A stretch of 64,000 nucleotides of DNA, taken from contig NC_084720.1 in NCBI RefSeq assembly GCF_033807575.1, forward strand, positions 15,073,570 to 15,137,569. The letters are read 5' to 3'. Shown here in pieces: positions 43,603-56,723 of this stretch. How positions within the stretch are numbered: position 1 is the first letter of the stretch; each line of letters begins with the position of its first letter. The stretch comes from Cydia pomonella. Its lineage: Eukaryota > Arthropoda > Insecta > Lepidoptera > Tortricidae. The notes under the pieces are model-generated. The model had not been told where the DNA came from. It worked only from the letters and a program-made list of their open reading frames with translations, and did not search any database. Made by a program: the position numbers and the translations under genes.

Positions 43603-44579
43603 TTTATTTTTTGCTATGCCCATAAAAAAACTTTCACTCTTTACTCTCAAAAACAATACTAATAACATCAGTGCCCTTCACACAGGGATTTTCAATTCAT
43701 CGTTAACATTGAGGGCGTTCGTAAAATTTTTATTATTCCTTTTCCGACTGTAATTTGGATTTTGGCCGTTACGCACACGTGACGCCACTTTTGTCGATAG
43801 GAGAAAAAATATTTAGATAAAATTATAATTTACTTTGGAACAAGAATAATTATTATCTTCAAAAGATACAATAAAAATGAAAATTTGGATGACGATTCCT
43901 AGTTACTTTACAATAATAACGTTTTCTACTTGTCTGCCGTGCTTTTATAGCAGTATTGTGTAGAACATGCTAGTATCTTGCTTGTATATGGGAATTTTGA
44001 TTCTCGTGTTCCAATTGACCAAATCGAAAACCGATTGCATACAATTACGCCAGAAAAACCAAACATCGGAAAATTGACACTTTACCCGCACAACATTTAA
44101 AAGGACGCAATTTTTGAATAAGCAACTCTTTAATTATTTTACTAATAACCTTTTAATTTTGTTGCGACAAGTATAAAGTCATTATTTTTCGCCAGGAAGT
44201 TTGATTAACTCTGTCTCTTTCATGTCATGTCGTGCCCTATTTGAGACATAAAACGAAACCACGACCCTAATTTAGATTTAACAATTATTTACATGTCTTC
44301 ACGACATTGAAGATCGCTCACTCTGATTCGTACATGCGAAATTCGTGCTTTAAATGCACGCCAATCACGAAACCGATCGACAGGGTAGTATCAAAACAAG
44401 ATCAAAACCATAATGTATATTTTAATCTAGATTTTATTACTAACTTATTGTTTTTAATGAATTAATATGATAGTTTATTGCTGACATTTTTATTCTTTTT
44501 TAATAATTGGGAGATTTTATTTACAATAACATATACATAATGAATATATGCAGAGGATTACTACAACTATCTTAAATCT
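43603..44579. other. Nothing recognised
   Basis: AT-rich; no gene. Confidence 0.35.
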
Positions 44580-44772
44580 AAAATAGGCCCTTGAGGCATT
44601 GTACCAAGGATACTGGCGGCATTTTCTCGTTGTATCGTAATACTTTGTTGTTGGAGAAAGCAGCCAGCTCTTCGGTCACCAGCCCGCTGGCTTCGCGGCC
44701 AATTACGTCAACCAGACGCTTAACGATTTCTGCAAAAAACCTCTGCGCCCTGAGGCCCCATGGACCTAATTA
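44580..44772 (-). pseudogene. Short LINE-like protein fragment (GPWG motif), tentative
   Basis: The minus strand is open for 63 codons and reads LGPWGLRAQRFFAEIVKRLV, then DVIGREASGLVTEELAAF, to a stop. 48240-48405 encodes a similar GLGPWGPGAHSIFEELAKRL, then VEATGDRRA. The GPWGPxAxxxFxExxKRLxxxTGDxRA pattern resembles a segment often seen near the C terminus of non-LTR element polyproteins, as far as I recall. The plus-strand frame 44591-44773 is the shadow. Confidence 0.5.
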
Positions 44773-45477
44773 ACTTATTTATATAATATATTTTATTATA
44801 CAATGATTTTACTATCATTTTATTTTTAATTTATTATTTTTATTTTATATAAACGTCTGCAATGTTCAAATATATTTTTAAACTGCTGTAATCATGTTAA
44901 TTTATTTATTTATAATCATGTTTTTTTACATTGTAATGCGTTATAATTATAATTAATAAATATATTTTATTAACAATAAATATAATTATAAGAAATTGGT
45001 AAATCAGAATTAGTCTTCGTATTTCGTAGGCAGTCTGATAATGGTTAATTCGACTCAATAAATCTTATTCCAAAAACTTCCATGCTGGTTAAGTTTTAAA
45101 TCAATTTTGTCTTTTTCCAGGTAATATATCAGTTGTCGCGCCGGCCTCTTTCGTGTAATCATCAATACGTAATTCGCCAAGAAGGTAGGGTTCGTGTTTC
45201 GGTACTGTTGCATTTTATGTCTGTCATCTCATCGGTCTTATTGCTTTGTTATTAAGGCGCAATATTGTGCTGTTCTCAGTTAAAATGCAGGGGAGTCGCT
45301 AATTTAAAATATTCAAGCCTTAAATCGTGACATTTCTGATTGCACATCGTTTTTATTTCCTTATTTTCCTCATTATGAATTCACATAAAATTTACAAACC
45401 CTAACATAAAAATTTATGCTCAATAGGGCATGGTATAAATTCATAGTTCAAATTCACTAGACTTAAAATATAAAAAA
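44773..45477. other. Very AT-rich, nothing recognised
   Basis: Long A/T runs; no gene. Confidence 0.4.
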
Positions 45478-46310
45478 AAGCGGCCAAGTGCGAGTCGGAC
45501 TCGCCCATGAAGGGTTCCGTACCATTTATGACTTATTAAAAAAAACTACTTACTAGATCTGGTTCAAACCAATTTTCGGTGGAAGTTTGCATGGTAATGT
45601 ATATCATATATTTTTTTTAGATTTTTCATTCTGTTATTTTAGAAGTTACGGGGGGGGACACACTTTTTTCACTTTGGAAGTGTCTCTCGCGCAAACTATT
45701 CAGTTTAGAAAAAAATGATATTAAAAACCTAAATATCATTTTTAAAGACCTATCCGTAGATAACCCACACGTAAGGGTTTGATGAAAAAAATTTTTTTTT
45801 TTAATTTTATGACGTATTAAAAAAAAACTACTTACTAGATCTCGTTCAAACCAATTTTCGGTGGAAGTTTGCATGGCAATGTATATCATGTATATTTTTT
45901 TTATTTTTCATTCTGTTATTTTAGAAGTTACGGGGGGGGGGGGATCATTTTTCCACTTTGGAAGTGTCTCTCGCGCAAACTATTCAGTTTGGAAAAAAAT
46001 GATATTAGAAACCTCAATATCATTATTAAAGACCTATCCATAGATACCCCACACGTATGGGTTTGATGAAAAAAGATTTTTTGAGTTTCAGTTCTAAGTA
46101 TGGGGAACCCCCAAAATTTATTGTTTATTTTTTCTATTTTTGTGTAAACATCTTAATGCGGTTCATAGAATACATCTACTTACCAAGTTTGAACAGTATA
46201 GCTCTTATAGTTTCGGAAAAAAGTGGCTGTGACATAATCGGACAGACAGACGGACATGACGAATCTATAAGGGTTCCGTTTTTTGCCATTTGGCTACGGA
46301 ACCCTAAAAA
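45478..46310 (+). repeat. Family D fold-back repeat with internal tandem duplication
   Basis: Starts AAGCGGCCAAGTGCGAGTCG, then GACTCGCCCATGAAGGGTTC, then CGTACC. Ends GGGTTCCGTTTTTTGCCATT, then TGGCTACGGAACCCTAAAAA. The middle is duplicated head to tail with a 282-bp offset (TACTAGATCT at 45551 and 45833; GAAGTGTCTCTCGCGCAAAC in both). The copies differ at a few percent of sites and in the length of a G-run. Frames at 45626-46332 are by-products. Confidence 0.9.
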
Positions 46311-47413
46311 GGGAAAAAAAATCACCGCTTAGAGCCGTACTCAAATATGCGACCTTTTGGGACACCAGTCGCTCTTAACTAACTTAGCTAACAATAAATA
46401 CTCGTATGTATGCTAGTTAAAATGCCAAGAACTGTCTAGTTGAAATTCGTTGTGCTACATTAAAGGGAATAAATGTCGCTGTCGCAGGCATCCGCTGTTT
46501 CATTACTTGTAGCCGACGTTTTAGCTCAGCATCGAGACACTCCATACTTATTAATCTTATTTTTACTGAGCTTTATTGAGCGAGCTAATGTTTTATATGC
46601 GCAATTGGAATGCAGTGTTCTAGAATATATATTTGAATTCGAAATGTTTGAAAAGTAGTTAATATTGTTCTATGTTTTGATGTGGGCATACTAACATTGA
46701 TCAAATTTAAAATGTCGTGAGACTTACTGATTTACTAATTTTACGGTTTAAACTCACATGTTTTTAGTCACTCGCGCAACACACCTGCGCGCCACGGCAT
46801 CGACACAGCGCGCCCGTCGTAAATGCTGCTCGCACTGATAGTGCTTGAGAAAGGAGACGTAGGCACTGTAAAATTAGCTTATTACTAATCAAGTCACGCA
46901 CACAGGTCTAGAATGTACAAGATTTCCTATCAAAAACGCAACCAATATACCAGAACGATGTCAAGTGTCATTGGAAGTATTGAATCCAGAATAAATATGT
47001 GGTGGCGTAAGCTAGGTATTTGTATTTTTAACAGTAGGTATATTCTAAATACGGTTTTTATAGACTGCTAACATTAAGTTTTATACATTCAAGCTGGCAG
47101 CAATTAGGCTTAAAGGTGATCACGTTTTTATTCAAAGGGGTACAAAAGGAATCTTTATTTCATTTGCAGTCTGCCTCTTTTGCACTCATGAAATGTTCAT
47201 ATACGTGGTGGCTTCACTTGTGCACACTTCAATTATCTTTTAGCGTAAGTATCATTCTAGATCTGTGGTCGCGCAAGTTCTTTAAGTCACTGATGACGAA
47301 TTTTTTTTTTTTTTTTTCAACATAGACTCCTAAGAATCACTCTAATCTTACCTTAAGATATTAAGGTTAATTTTAAATGCAATTACCATCAATTTATACT
47401 ATAAAAATCTCCG
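46311..47413. other. Unassigned; CpG-rich patch at 46770-46835
   Basis: CTCGCGCAACACACCTGCGC, GCCACGGCATCGACACAGCG and CGCCCGTCGTAAATGCTGCT form a short GC/CpG-rich island in AT-rich DNA. No promoter element or exon can be argued. A poly(T) run lies at 47301-47317. Confidence 0.35.
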
Positions 47414-47488
47414 ACACAATTCCACAAAACAAAATTTAAGAACCAGCTTGACTAAGCTTTGCTTGAATTTTGTTTTGTGGAATTGTGT
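47414..47488. repeat. Perfect 23-bp-arm hairpin
   Basis: ACACAATTCCACAAAACAAA, then ATT (47414-47436), pairs without mismatch with AATTTTGTTTTGTGGAATTG, then TGT (47466-47488), around a 29-nt loop. It could be the core of a MITE or a pre-miRNA-like fold. Confidence 0.93.
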
Positions 47489-47621
47489 GTAGAGAGAAGA
47501 CTTTAGAAAAAAACAGCACTCGAATCGGTTCACCCGTTTAAGAGCTACGCCACAGAGACCAAAAAATTATGTATGATTATGTAAAAAGCTTTCCAGAAGT
47601 GGGCTCATTAATACTAGTAAT

Positions 47622-47695
47622 AATACGAATATTCGCATCATTTTAAACATTCGAATTCGCATCATTTTAAACATTCGAATTCGCATCAAGTGAAG
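47622..47695 (+). repeat. 24-bp tandem repeat, about 2.7 units
   Basis: CATTTTAAACATTCGAATTC, then GCAT, is repeated in tandem. Confidence 0.9.
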
Positions 47696-47892
47696 CGATT
47701 GTGCGCAGATCATGTCCTGTCTCGTCGACTGGCTGTTCGCGTAAACTGTTTTCAAGTAATGCATTTTGATCCGTAGACAGCATTTCTCAACACTTTATAA
47801 CACCCAGTTCTAAACTTCTAAGGTTACATATTTTTTATATAATAAAAGTTTTTTTTCTGATTAGGAATGATAATAACAACTACATATTCCCT

Positions 47893-47960
47893 AACATTCG
47901 CATTCGCATTCGGCTATTTGCATTCTGGACATTCGGATTCGCATTCGCATTCGCGAATGT
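47893..47960 (+). repeat. CATTCG hexamer-rich tract
   Basis: ACATTCGCATTCGCATTCGG and GGATTCGCATTCGCATTCGC are short hexamer runs related in sequence to the 24-bp repeat 200 bp upstream. The tract is followed by AATGTGAAAAATGAGACATT. Confidence 0.8.
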
Positions 47961-48209
47961 GAAAAATGAGACATTTGTAATATCCCTGATTTTTTGGTAT
48001 TAAGAGCGATTGGGCCGGTGTTCCAAAAGGTCCAATTTATAATTCCTGGTGTCGTTAGTTAGCATTAAAATGAATTTTAAATTACTATTAATTTTGACCA
48101 CATTAAGATATAACTAGTGAAACTGAATCAAAACTACATAGAACTAAAAAAAGGGAAGGATTAAAATTAAAACTACAACTAAAGTTGCAAATAAAAAATT
48201 GGCTCCAAC

Positions 48210-48410
48210 TCAGTGCCTTGTGGCAAAGTGCCTAGAAGGATAGGGGCATTGCCGCGCTGGACGGTAAAACAAGCCCTTGACGGTAAAACAAGCGTTGCGC
48301 AAGGTAAAACAAGCCCTCCTGTCACCCGTCGCCTCGACGAGGCGCTTCGCTAACTCTTCGAAAATGCTGTGAGCGCCAGGTCCCCACGGTCCAAGCCCCA
48401 AACTGCTCAA
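48210..48410 (-). pseudogene. Second GPWG-type LINE-like fragment
   Basis: The minus-strand frame begins MSSLGLGPWGPGAHSIFEEL, then AKRLVEATGDRRACF, after which similarity to the 44580 fragment is lost. Within it GGTAAAACAAGC occurs three times (near 48264, 48281 and 48303), a small tandem expansion that has probably replaced coding sequence. Confidence 0.5.
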
Positions 48411-50634
48411 AGGCGGTTTCTCGCCTACTAAAATTAGTTTTGTACTCTTTTTATATCAGTGGCAAAATATTAAGTTCGCATATTTCAAAAAGGCCTAAAT
48501 AATATTAATCGCATTAGATCAAACAAAATGGTAATTGAATTTGACTTAGGTCTGTGAACAAAATAAACACTCGGTTTCATTATACCAGATTTTGCTCGTA
48601 TTTTTAACTAAATTTATTATATATAGTCAACAACGTTGTTTGCTTTTAATTATCTAATTTAGCCATGAAACAATTAAAGCCCGGTTCGTAGATTGTCAAT
48701 TAATAGGTGTCATATATTTGAAAAAAAAAACCTTTAAATCCACGTAATATTAACAAATGCTTGAAAAATAAAATGTAACTTACAAACTATAAATAAATTT
48801 ACGATTAAATTCTGGATTGGGTAGATCAAAATAGCTGTCAGGACCTTTCCAATACCAAACTGAAGTTCCATTATTATTTCTTGCAAAAGTATGCTGTTTT
48901 GGCAAACTCTACGGAATCGAGTAAACAATTGAGTTAGAAATGTTAAAATGACAATACAACGTAACAAAGGGGACTGACGGCTGGAAGGGAAAAGGCCCGA
49001 AGTTATATTAATTTGAAAAGTGCCGACGCGTGACTGATTGTCCGGGATTCATTCTTAATACACTTTCTTCTTTTGTCGTCAGTACATTTTTATATTAATA
49101 TAATTTGTCGATTTTTTCTGTCAAGGACTGACTCCCTGCACTTGACTTTGAGGAGCATAGACTCGAGTAATGTTATTTTTAATTAATGCACAGTTTAATA
49201 TTCCGCATATGCCCTGCTACAATTTAGGAGTGTTTTAAATCTTCTCGGGTCAGAGGTGTAGGGTTAGAGCCGGCGTAGCTTTATTTGACGTTCACAAGCT
49301 CATTGTAATATGTCTACTTGAAAAATCTTTATCTACAAGTAGAATGCACTGCAGTTAGAATGCTGCTGCTTCTGAAAACGTCAATACGAAATGTCTAAAT
49401 TTCTATAAAAAAAGCAATCTGCGTTGCTTCGACATGGTGACATTTTTTACTATCAAATTTGACTCATAGTAAAATTATAAAAAATATCTACGAAGAAGCC
49501 TCTCAGGCATCAACTGGAAACTATTATATCTCCCTATTCACCCGTTTTCTGAGAACTCTCTCACAACCGAGCGGAACGTAATTAAAAATGCATTAAAACT
49601 TGGAGAATTAAGGCATTTTCGATATCATTTTACGAGTTCTCGATCCTGCTTACCCAAAGCGATCTATGTGCTTTGGCATTGTGTGCCGTTTACGCCTTTT
49701 TATTGTTGGTAATTCGACGCGCCAATTAACTTTCAGCGATTCGAATACGACACCGCTGGGAGTAAAGTTGTTGTGCATTATTTATTGTTATATTTGTTAG
49801 CAGTTGCGGATTAAATGTGGGAATCTGATGATTTGTCGCAAATAGTAAGTAGATAAATCAAAGCGCGAAATTGTGGCCTAAAATGGCCAGGGCGAGCATT
49901 TTCACATTTCAAACAGTCCGGTCGGGTTGATTCTGGGAGATATCTGCTGCTAAAGAGTGCCGTATGGAATTCATTCCTTCTTTTTTTGTTGAAGGTTATA
50001 TTTTTAACTACAAACATTTAAAATGTGGGAACGCTTTACCACACACACAATTTTCCTGGCGAATTAGAGATTGATCATTTGTCTGGACCGCGGAGAAATA
50101 AAATAAAAAGTCATCATTTTTTTAATAAATAACTTGTTTCCTACTTTATTGAACATTTCTCAACTTTCATGAACTCATTCAGAAAACTAATATAAAAGAA
50201 AAACTCCAAGTATTTAACCACATTAACTTACAAAGAAACCTACATCTACAAAACAATTCTACTAACAAACAAAACTCTTAAGAAATCTCTTAATCTCGCT
50301 AAGAAGTACAGCACATTTCAAAAGGACAAGATAAGGTATAAATAAAAAGAAAGAAAACTTCATAGAGCGAAGGGTCTTAAAACGGGATCAAAAGAAAACT
50401 GGCCTCCGCAGAAACTTAGCGACAAACTTAGGAAGCGTTGTGCTCGTCTTATTGCGTCAAAGATATACTGATTGAGAAAGATACGTAAAATCTAACACAA
50501 TTTCGTGCTTTGAATATAACAAATAAACGAGATGGCGCTGTACAGTTCCATACATTTTGCGGTTCAAGTGCCGGCAAACTTCTTGAACATGTGACCTTAC
50601 CTTTAAGTTCGTTTAATTAATAAGACGAAGAAGG
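48411..50634. other. 2.2 kb, nothing recognised
   Basis: AT-rich; short frames only. Confidence 0.35.
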
Positions 50635-50682
50635 TAGGTGGATGGGTAGGTAGGTAGGTCGGTAGGTTACTAGGTAGGATCA
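50635..50682 (+). repeat. (TAGG)n-type microsatellite
   Basis: GGTAGGTAGGTAGGTCGGTA, then GGTTACTAGGTAGG: degenerate TAGG tetramers. It is not the insect telomere TTAGG repeat. Confidence 0.85.
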
Positions 50683-52769
50683 GGAAGGTAGAGATCTTTA
50701 GCAATAAAACCGCCTGTTGCCACCTCTTTCTTCATGTATTATGTGTCTCTCTGTAAATGTTATTTTGTTGTGCAATAAAGAGGATTTTTATTGTGTTAAA
50801 ATAGATTATGACAAATTATATTAGTTACATTATTTATATTATATTAAAATAGAAGTAAAATTAAGGTATAAATCAATATTAATTAGCAATATTAAAATCT
50901 TAGAAAATGAAAAAGTGAAAGTACTTCGTTGATTCGTTATCACAGTGAACTCACAATGGTCTTAAACGCCATAGACGCTATTGACGCTTAAGTTTTTTAT
51001 GCCATTTTTCGCTTTTTTAAATAATCCAAAAACTGGATCGACAATAAAAATCTATTTATTCATAGAAGGTGGTCGCAAAGTTTAAGGAAAATCGGTTAAG
51101 AATTGCGACCTGTATGTAAAGGAGAACATCTGCACATACGAAACCAAAATGCCCGAGTTAAAATGGAGTCAATAATACAAGATTTTTTGGTTTGGTCGTC
51201 TTTGCAATAACGTCAAAAACATGACAGAATTATGAATACTAAGAAAAGATAATATGAATAAAAATAAGTAATAACTTCAATCTCTCCCAGCATCTTATAA
51301 GTCTAGTTTATTGTAGCTCACAAAATTATAAATTGACGCAATAACTCAAATTTGTTTTTGTTTATAAGGCTAGGCGATACACAATATTACTTAAAGCTAA
51401 ACTTACTCAATCTTCGAGATTCAACATTTTAATCTCAAGTTCAATGAAGCCAGTGATTTCGCCAAAGAAGACTATTCTGATTTAACACTTTATTTTGATC
51501 TTGTTTTGATAATACTTCACTATAATCGTCATTTGGCATCTCACGTGTTTTATTGAATTTCGCTTGCACCAAGCAGCAGCATGAGCGAGAGTTTAATTGT
51601 CAAATATCAGAATCGGCCGCGAAGTATCTTAGGAGTCGACTTTTCGTTTCGTTTAGATTAAGGTCAATATTGAAAATACCGTGAACATTTTGAGTCTTTT
51701 GTGAGTTCGGTCAATAATATCAAATTAGATACAATGATGAGGTTGTTTGTTTTACTAAGAAAAGGCAATTTATTTGAAAGATTAATTAATTTCTTGCAAT
51801 CAAATCATGTGTGTCTGTGTGTGTGTTATCTTTCCAATGGTTTAGCAAGTATACTATAGAGTTGCCACATGTGTGCGCCGTAAGGGACAGAACACACACA
51901 ATGCGGCTAAATTAAAAAGACTTTTACATATTCCTGACCACATACCAAAAACAACCTACGTAATTTAGTCGGGTTCATTGTTGCCCACGAAGCACTTAAA
52001 GTAGGCAGAAATGAAGAATGAAAATATTACAAGAAAAAAAAAAAATAATAGTGCTTTTTCTGTTACTTTTACTACCAGATCCATGAGACCATCTCGTTTG
52101 GTCCCTTTCCCTTCCAGACCATGTCACTTCTATAGTATTGTTGCTCGGAGCTCATACGCAGTAATAAGGTTCACATCTCTTATGTGAACTACAAAGAGTG
52201 TTAGCTTATGTTCTGATCGAACGCTTACACAAGCTATTATCTTTTATCTACACTACAACATTTATTTTAAAATCTGTATATGACCATATGTGGGTATATA
52301 TGGTATGTGGGTACCTAAAACCCTTTCCACGACTTCACACGCTTTCTGAAATTATCAAAGTTAAAAAACGTAGTCTCTAATTAATTTTTCACTCGCAACA
52401 ACGTTTGCTTCAGTCAATTTCTTAAATATTTCGCCAATATAAATAGCAAAGTATGTTAAAATTGCCTGTTCCAAACAAAAAGTCAATATTGGAAGTTCCC
52501 AAGAATCGCTGATGGAGTTAGGGTCAGTTCAACGAAGGAGCTGAAGGTTATGTACACAGAATAAACTTGGTTGGTCTGAAAAGTTCTAGCCATCTGTATG
52601 TGCCTACAGCATGTTTATGTAAATAGAGAAAAGAAATTGTTGCGAACAAATGAAAAAGACATGATACTAGTCGAGAATACTAATGTCCAAGAAATTTTGT
52701 TTACTTATTTGAAGCTGGCAATAACCTAACGAACGCTACATAGGGTCAAGTGTTTGTGGAAAACAAGTA
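50683..52769. other. Nothing recognised; (GT)n at 51811-51828
   Basis: A short GTGTGTCTGTGTGTGTGTT tract; no gene. Confidence 0.35.
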
Positions 52770-52850
52770 TAAGGCCAGCTACCTATATGGTGAGCGGTTA
52801 TCGTAGCGGTTATTATAGACATCGCTTGCACTCTGTAACACCGGGAGCTT
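52770..52850 (-). repeat. Decayed LINE 3'-tail fragment
   Basis: TATGGTGAGCGGTTATCGTA and CATCGCTTGCACTCTGTAAC, then ACC, resemble GATGGTAAGCGATTACCGCC and CATCGACACCTGCAACACC at 27617-27656, same orientation. Diverged; no coding part remains. Confidence 0.5.
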
Positions 52851-55800
52851 CCATACCTACGAGTACGTATTGTCAATATTTTAAAAACTAAACACCCTCC
52901 ATTTTGAATAATTCCATAGGTACTGTAAAACTCACCAGTCAGTATTCCAAATCTAAAACATTTAATAAACCAACACATGCATATTCACACGACAGTATGT
53001 AAAGATACCTTTGAAACCTATAAATCCATTAAAATATACCCGAAAAAAGGCTGATTCTAGATATCAAACAAAACTCGGCTACAACTAATACAAAACTCTT
53101 TTTTATGTTTAAGCTTTCAATTTCTTTTAGAAAAAACGTGTTTGAGATACGCAAATAATGGCCCTGAACTAAAAGGTTCTCGCAATCGGAGAGACAGGCA
53201 AAGACAGATAAAATACTTATGAGAAATTCTCAAGAGTAGGTATTCTCTGAGAAAACGGCAGACACTTAGCGGATCGCGAGAGAATTTTAAACAGTTGGTA
53301 CAAGTACGTTTCAGTTTCGGAGACTTATCATTCGCAGTTCTTAATAAATTCTGTTTATATTAACAACGAAACTTCTGCTAAGCTGCATATTGCAGGCTGT
53401 TTAATCTTAACGAAGTTCATCCTCATCTGTCTCGGTTTTGGTTCTCAGAACTTTGTTTAATTTTCTCTGTGACTTGAATAACGGAAGATTGTTGACTGTT
53501 CTGTTTCTAGAACAGTTACTTCAAATACTTATTTGTAATTTACGATAAGACTTACGAAAATGGGTATTGATAAAAGATAATTTAGGCCAATAGGCCTTCT
53601 GTTCAAAGATTCGATGAAAAGAAACCCTAACGTATCATGATTCCTAAAGTAAATATACCTATCAACCTAACGGTCCATTGGTCTTTCATAACAGTATACT
53701 AAACCAATGAATGGAATTAATAAAATTTTAGCAACTTCTCTATAAAGTACGGATATCTAACAGAAACCTGGCAAGTGTACAAACTCCAAGCACATTGCAG
53801 GATCGGACCGGAGTGCACGCCAATACTGTTGCCGGGGGATAAAATTTTACGACGATCTAAATAACTGCTGCTTCGGAATGTCATTTTATCCGATAAAAAT
53901 TTGTAAATGGATTTTGCTGGCTTATTCTATTACATACTTAGCAGTTTAGCGACTCTGTATATTATTTTTGTTATTGATCTGTGTATTCACTTAGTAATTG
54001 AAATAAAATAAAAAATTATATGTTAATAAAATACAAGCAATGTAAAACTGAACTAAACCGATACTTAAAAGATTAACAAGTCACCAGGAAAAATAGAAGT
54101 ATCATCAAATTACAAACAAGTACCTACACGAAAAATAGCCCACTATTAGCAGAAGAGATCAAAATCGAATACTCTAACACTGAAAAACTAATAAAATAAT
54201 AAACTTTAACTTGATTTTATTAAATGGCGTTAGTAAATATTTTGACTCTTTGCATATTATTATTATAATGTATCTAATAATACTAATTTCATATATTAAA
54301 TTAATTGCCTTAATCCCTTTTTTCTTAAATTGCTTCCATCGATGCACGTTTTCATTAAAAATGGATTACGAGTAACTAGTCGATTGTAAGTATCTTTTAC
54401 AAATGGCTAAGCTAACTTTCTTCATTATTTCAAAGGGAATTGGGTGTAATCCGACGTTTCTACTTAAGCAGTTTTGTACCGCCATTTCCCAATCATTTTG
54501 ATCTTTAAAGCTTGCAATACTCCTATGCCCCCATTTACAGTTAATAAAACATTCTTTGTGGCAAAATTCAAATGCTCTTATGTAGATGAATCCCGATTTC
54601 AGACCAAGTTTGCTTTCAAGAGTTTTTATTCATAGCTAAAAGAGCTTCAAAAATACGCTACACAGAAATTTCAGTGCACGTAATAAATTCAATATTTGTA
54701 AACGTCTAGTGCTTATTTACGCTCTCTCTTAGGTTTTTTTTTTTTTTTTATAACGATAGGCAAGCGTTTGCAACGTTTCGCGTCTGAAGTTCACATGAGA
54801 TCGTTTATTTACTCAAGTCTATCAATTGGTTCATATTAAATTCGATTTATTGAGTCGAGTTGAAATAACCAAACACGTTTGCGCGTGTTACATACAATAT
54901 TAAGTGGGTGATTTGGAACTCTTCGTGCGCCCTTTCCACCTTACAGTTGTGTTCAGTAGAGTAGATTTCTATAAAGTATAAAGTAATCCATCTTTAAACA
55001 GGTTAGGTACGTGTGCCAGATATACAATTGCTGTTATTATACAATTGCTGTCAGTAACGGACTAAATCGTCATGAAATTATGAAGCGTATACAAAGAGCG
55101 CGAGGTTACACATATTTAAATTTTGTGAAAATTTACTTACAAAATACTAATAAATCGATAATTGTTTTAATTTACATGAGTAATTGCAAGGCTTACAAAA
55201 TAATAAATACTACCAAACCAGATACCGCCTATGTGTGGTGCCCACGAATTTTCTTATAATTACGCTCGACCTTGGTTGAGATTATCTGTGTACCAGGCTA
55301 CCAGTGCACACCGAACCTAGGATTAAGCACTAGAGAAGAATACTCGTTGTATCTGACACTAGAGTGTAGAACGAGAATTCGTATTTGGAGTTGGTTTACT
55401 CTTTTTGCCGCAACACTGTGTTTAGGTTGCACGGCAGTCACGCGCCAAAATACTTTACTGTAATGCGTTAAATCGAGTGTGTCTCTGACAGTTTGTGATT
55501 TTCACTGCCTTCTTTAACGTAAGGAGTTTTTTCTCGTCTATTCGACCTAGTTATCGCTAGTGGGTTACCAAATATATTAAATACTCGTAATTTTCTTTGT
55601 TACCGACTTACTTGTCTGTTGATTACGGAACGCTGCCCTATTTTTACCAGTTTGTTCAGATCTCCCAAGTCCAATTGCTCCACAAAAAGGTCTATTTCAA
55701 TATTCATGAAATAAACTGAGCGTGATAGTATAAATAATAAAATAGAAGTCTGACCTTAAACTCGAGCAGATATAGTACCGCCAGATGGGCGCAGTGCCAA

Positions 55801-56723
55801 CCAAGTTGTGATTTCCACAGAGTAAACTAAGAACATTCAGTAAGTAACCATTTGTTCGTACTTTGAAACGTTATTGAGGAATAATTTTACATGGGGTTTG
55901 TTTTGATTTTGTTAGTTCTGTCAAATCTGTGCATAATTTAAAACTTGAAGCGTCTTGTCCGTCCCTTTGCTTTCGACTTTACGTTATGTTCTGAAACTTG
56001 GGAAGTTTGGATACTTCAACCTTTTGGACTTGAGGGAAGAAATCAATCAAAAGGTTAATTAAGGGAGGCAGCTGGGAATATTTTGTTTAAACAATGTTGC
56101 GAATACAAAATTAACTGAACAGTCAAGGGTTATGAAAACGAATCATATTATTATCTTTACCAGGAAGTTATCGATCATGGAGTTATTAGCTACTGACGTA
56201 CAAATATAAACAAAATTGATAGAACACAGATATATAGTCATTATTAGGTATTTTACGAATGTTAATACGTAGGTACTCGTACTCGTAATAATGTAGGTAG
56301 TATCAAATTTGTAGCCATGTGGATTAAAACCGCAGCGATCCGAGTAGGTATCGTAACTTCGTTCAGAATTTAAAACTCGTAATTTCGTTCATAATTTAAA
56401 ACTCTTAAGAAAAACACAAATGAACTTCTAAAGCATCCCCTTTTCAATTGACACAGAAACGTGAGGAATCAACTAAGCAAAACAAAATCCTTACCTTTTT
56501 CCGGAATTACAAATCTACAAATGAATTATATTAAAGATCCTAATCTCATATTCTAGAATATATATATTATTTCGCACCGAGGTAAGATTATTAGATTGAG
56601 AGGCCTATTTAAGCTATTAAAACCTCAACTTCTTTTCATGAAATGTCATGGAGTACCTATCATACGAGTATGTAAAACACCGCTATCATCTGTAGCTTCG
56701 CATGTTAAATAAAGACCAAACCA
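52851..56723. other. 3.9 kb, nothing recognised
   Basis: AT-rich sequence. Open frames at 55011-55259 and 55272-55463 show no known motif and are likely chance. Confidence 0.35.

Noticed and set aside
45626..46332. Cluster of 60-90 codon frames on both strands
   Set aside because: All fall inside the tandemly duplicated family D repeat and differ between the two copies by indels.
50635..50682. Interstitial telomere repeat
   Set aside because: The units are TAGG tetramers with errors, not the insect TTAGG pentamer.
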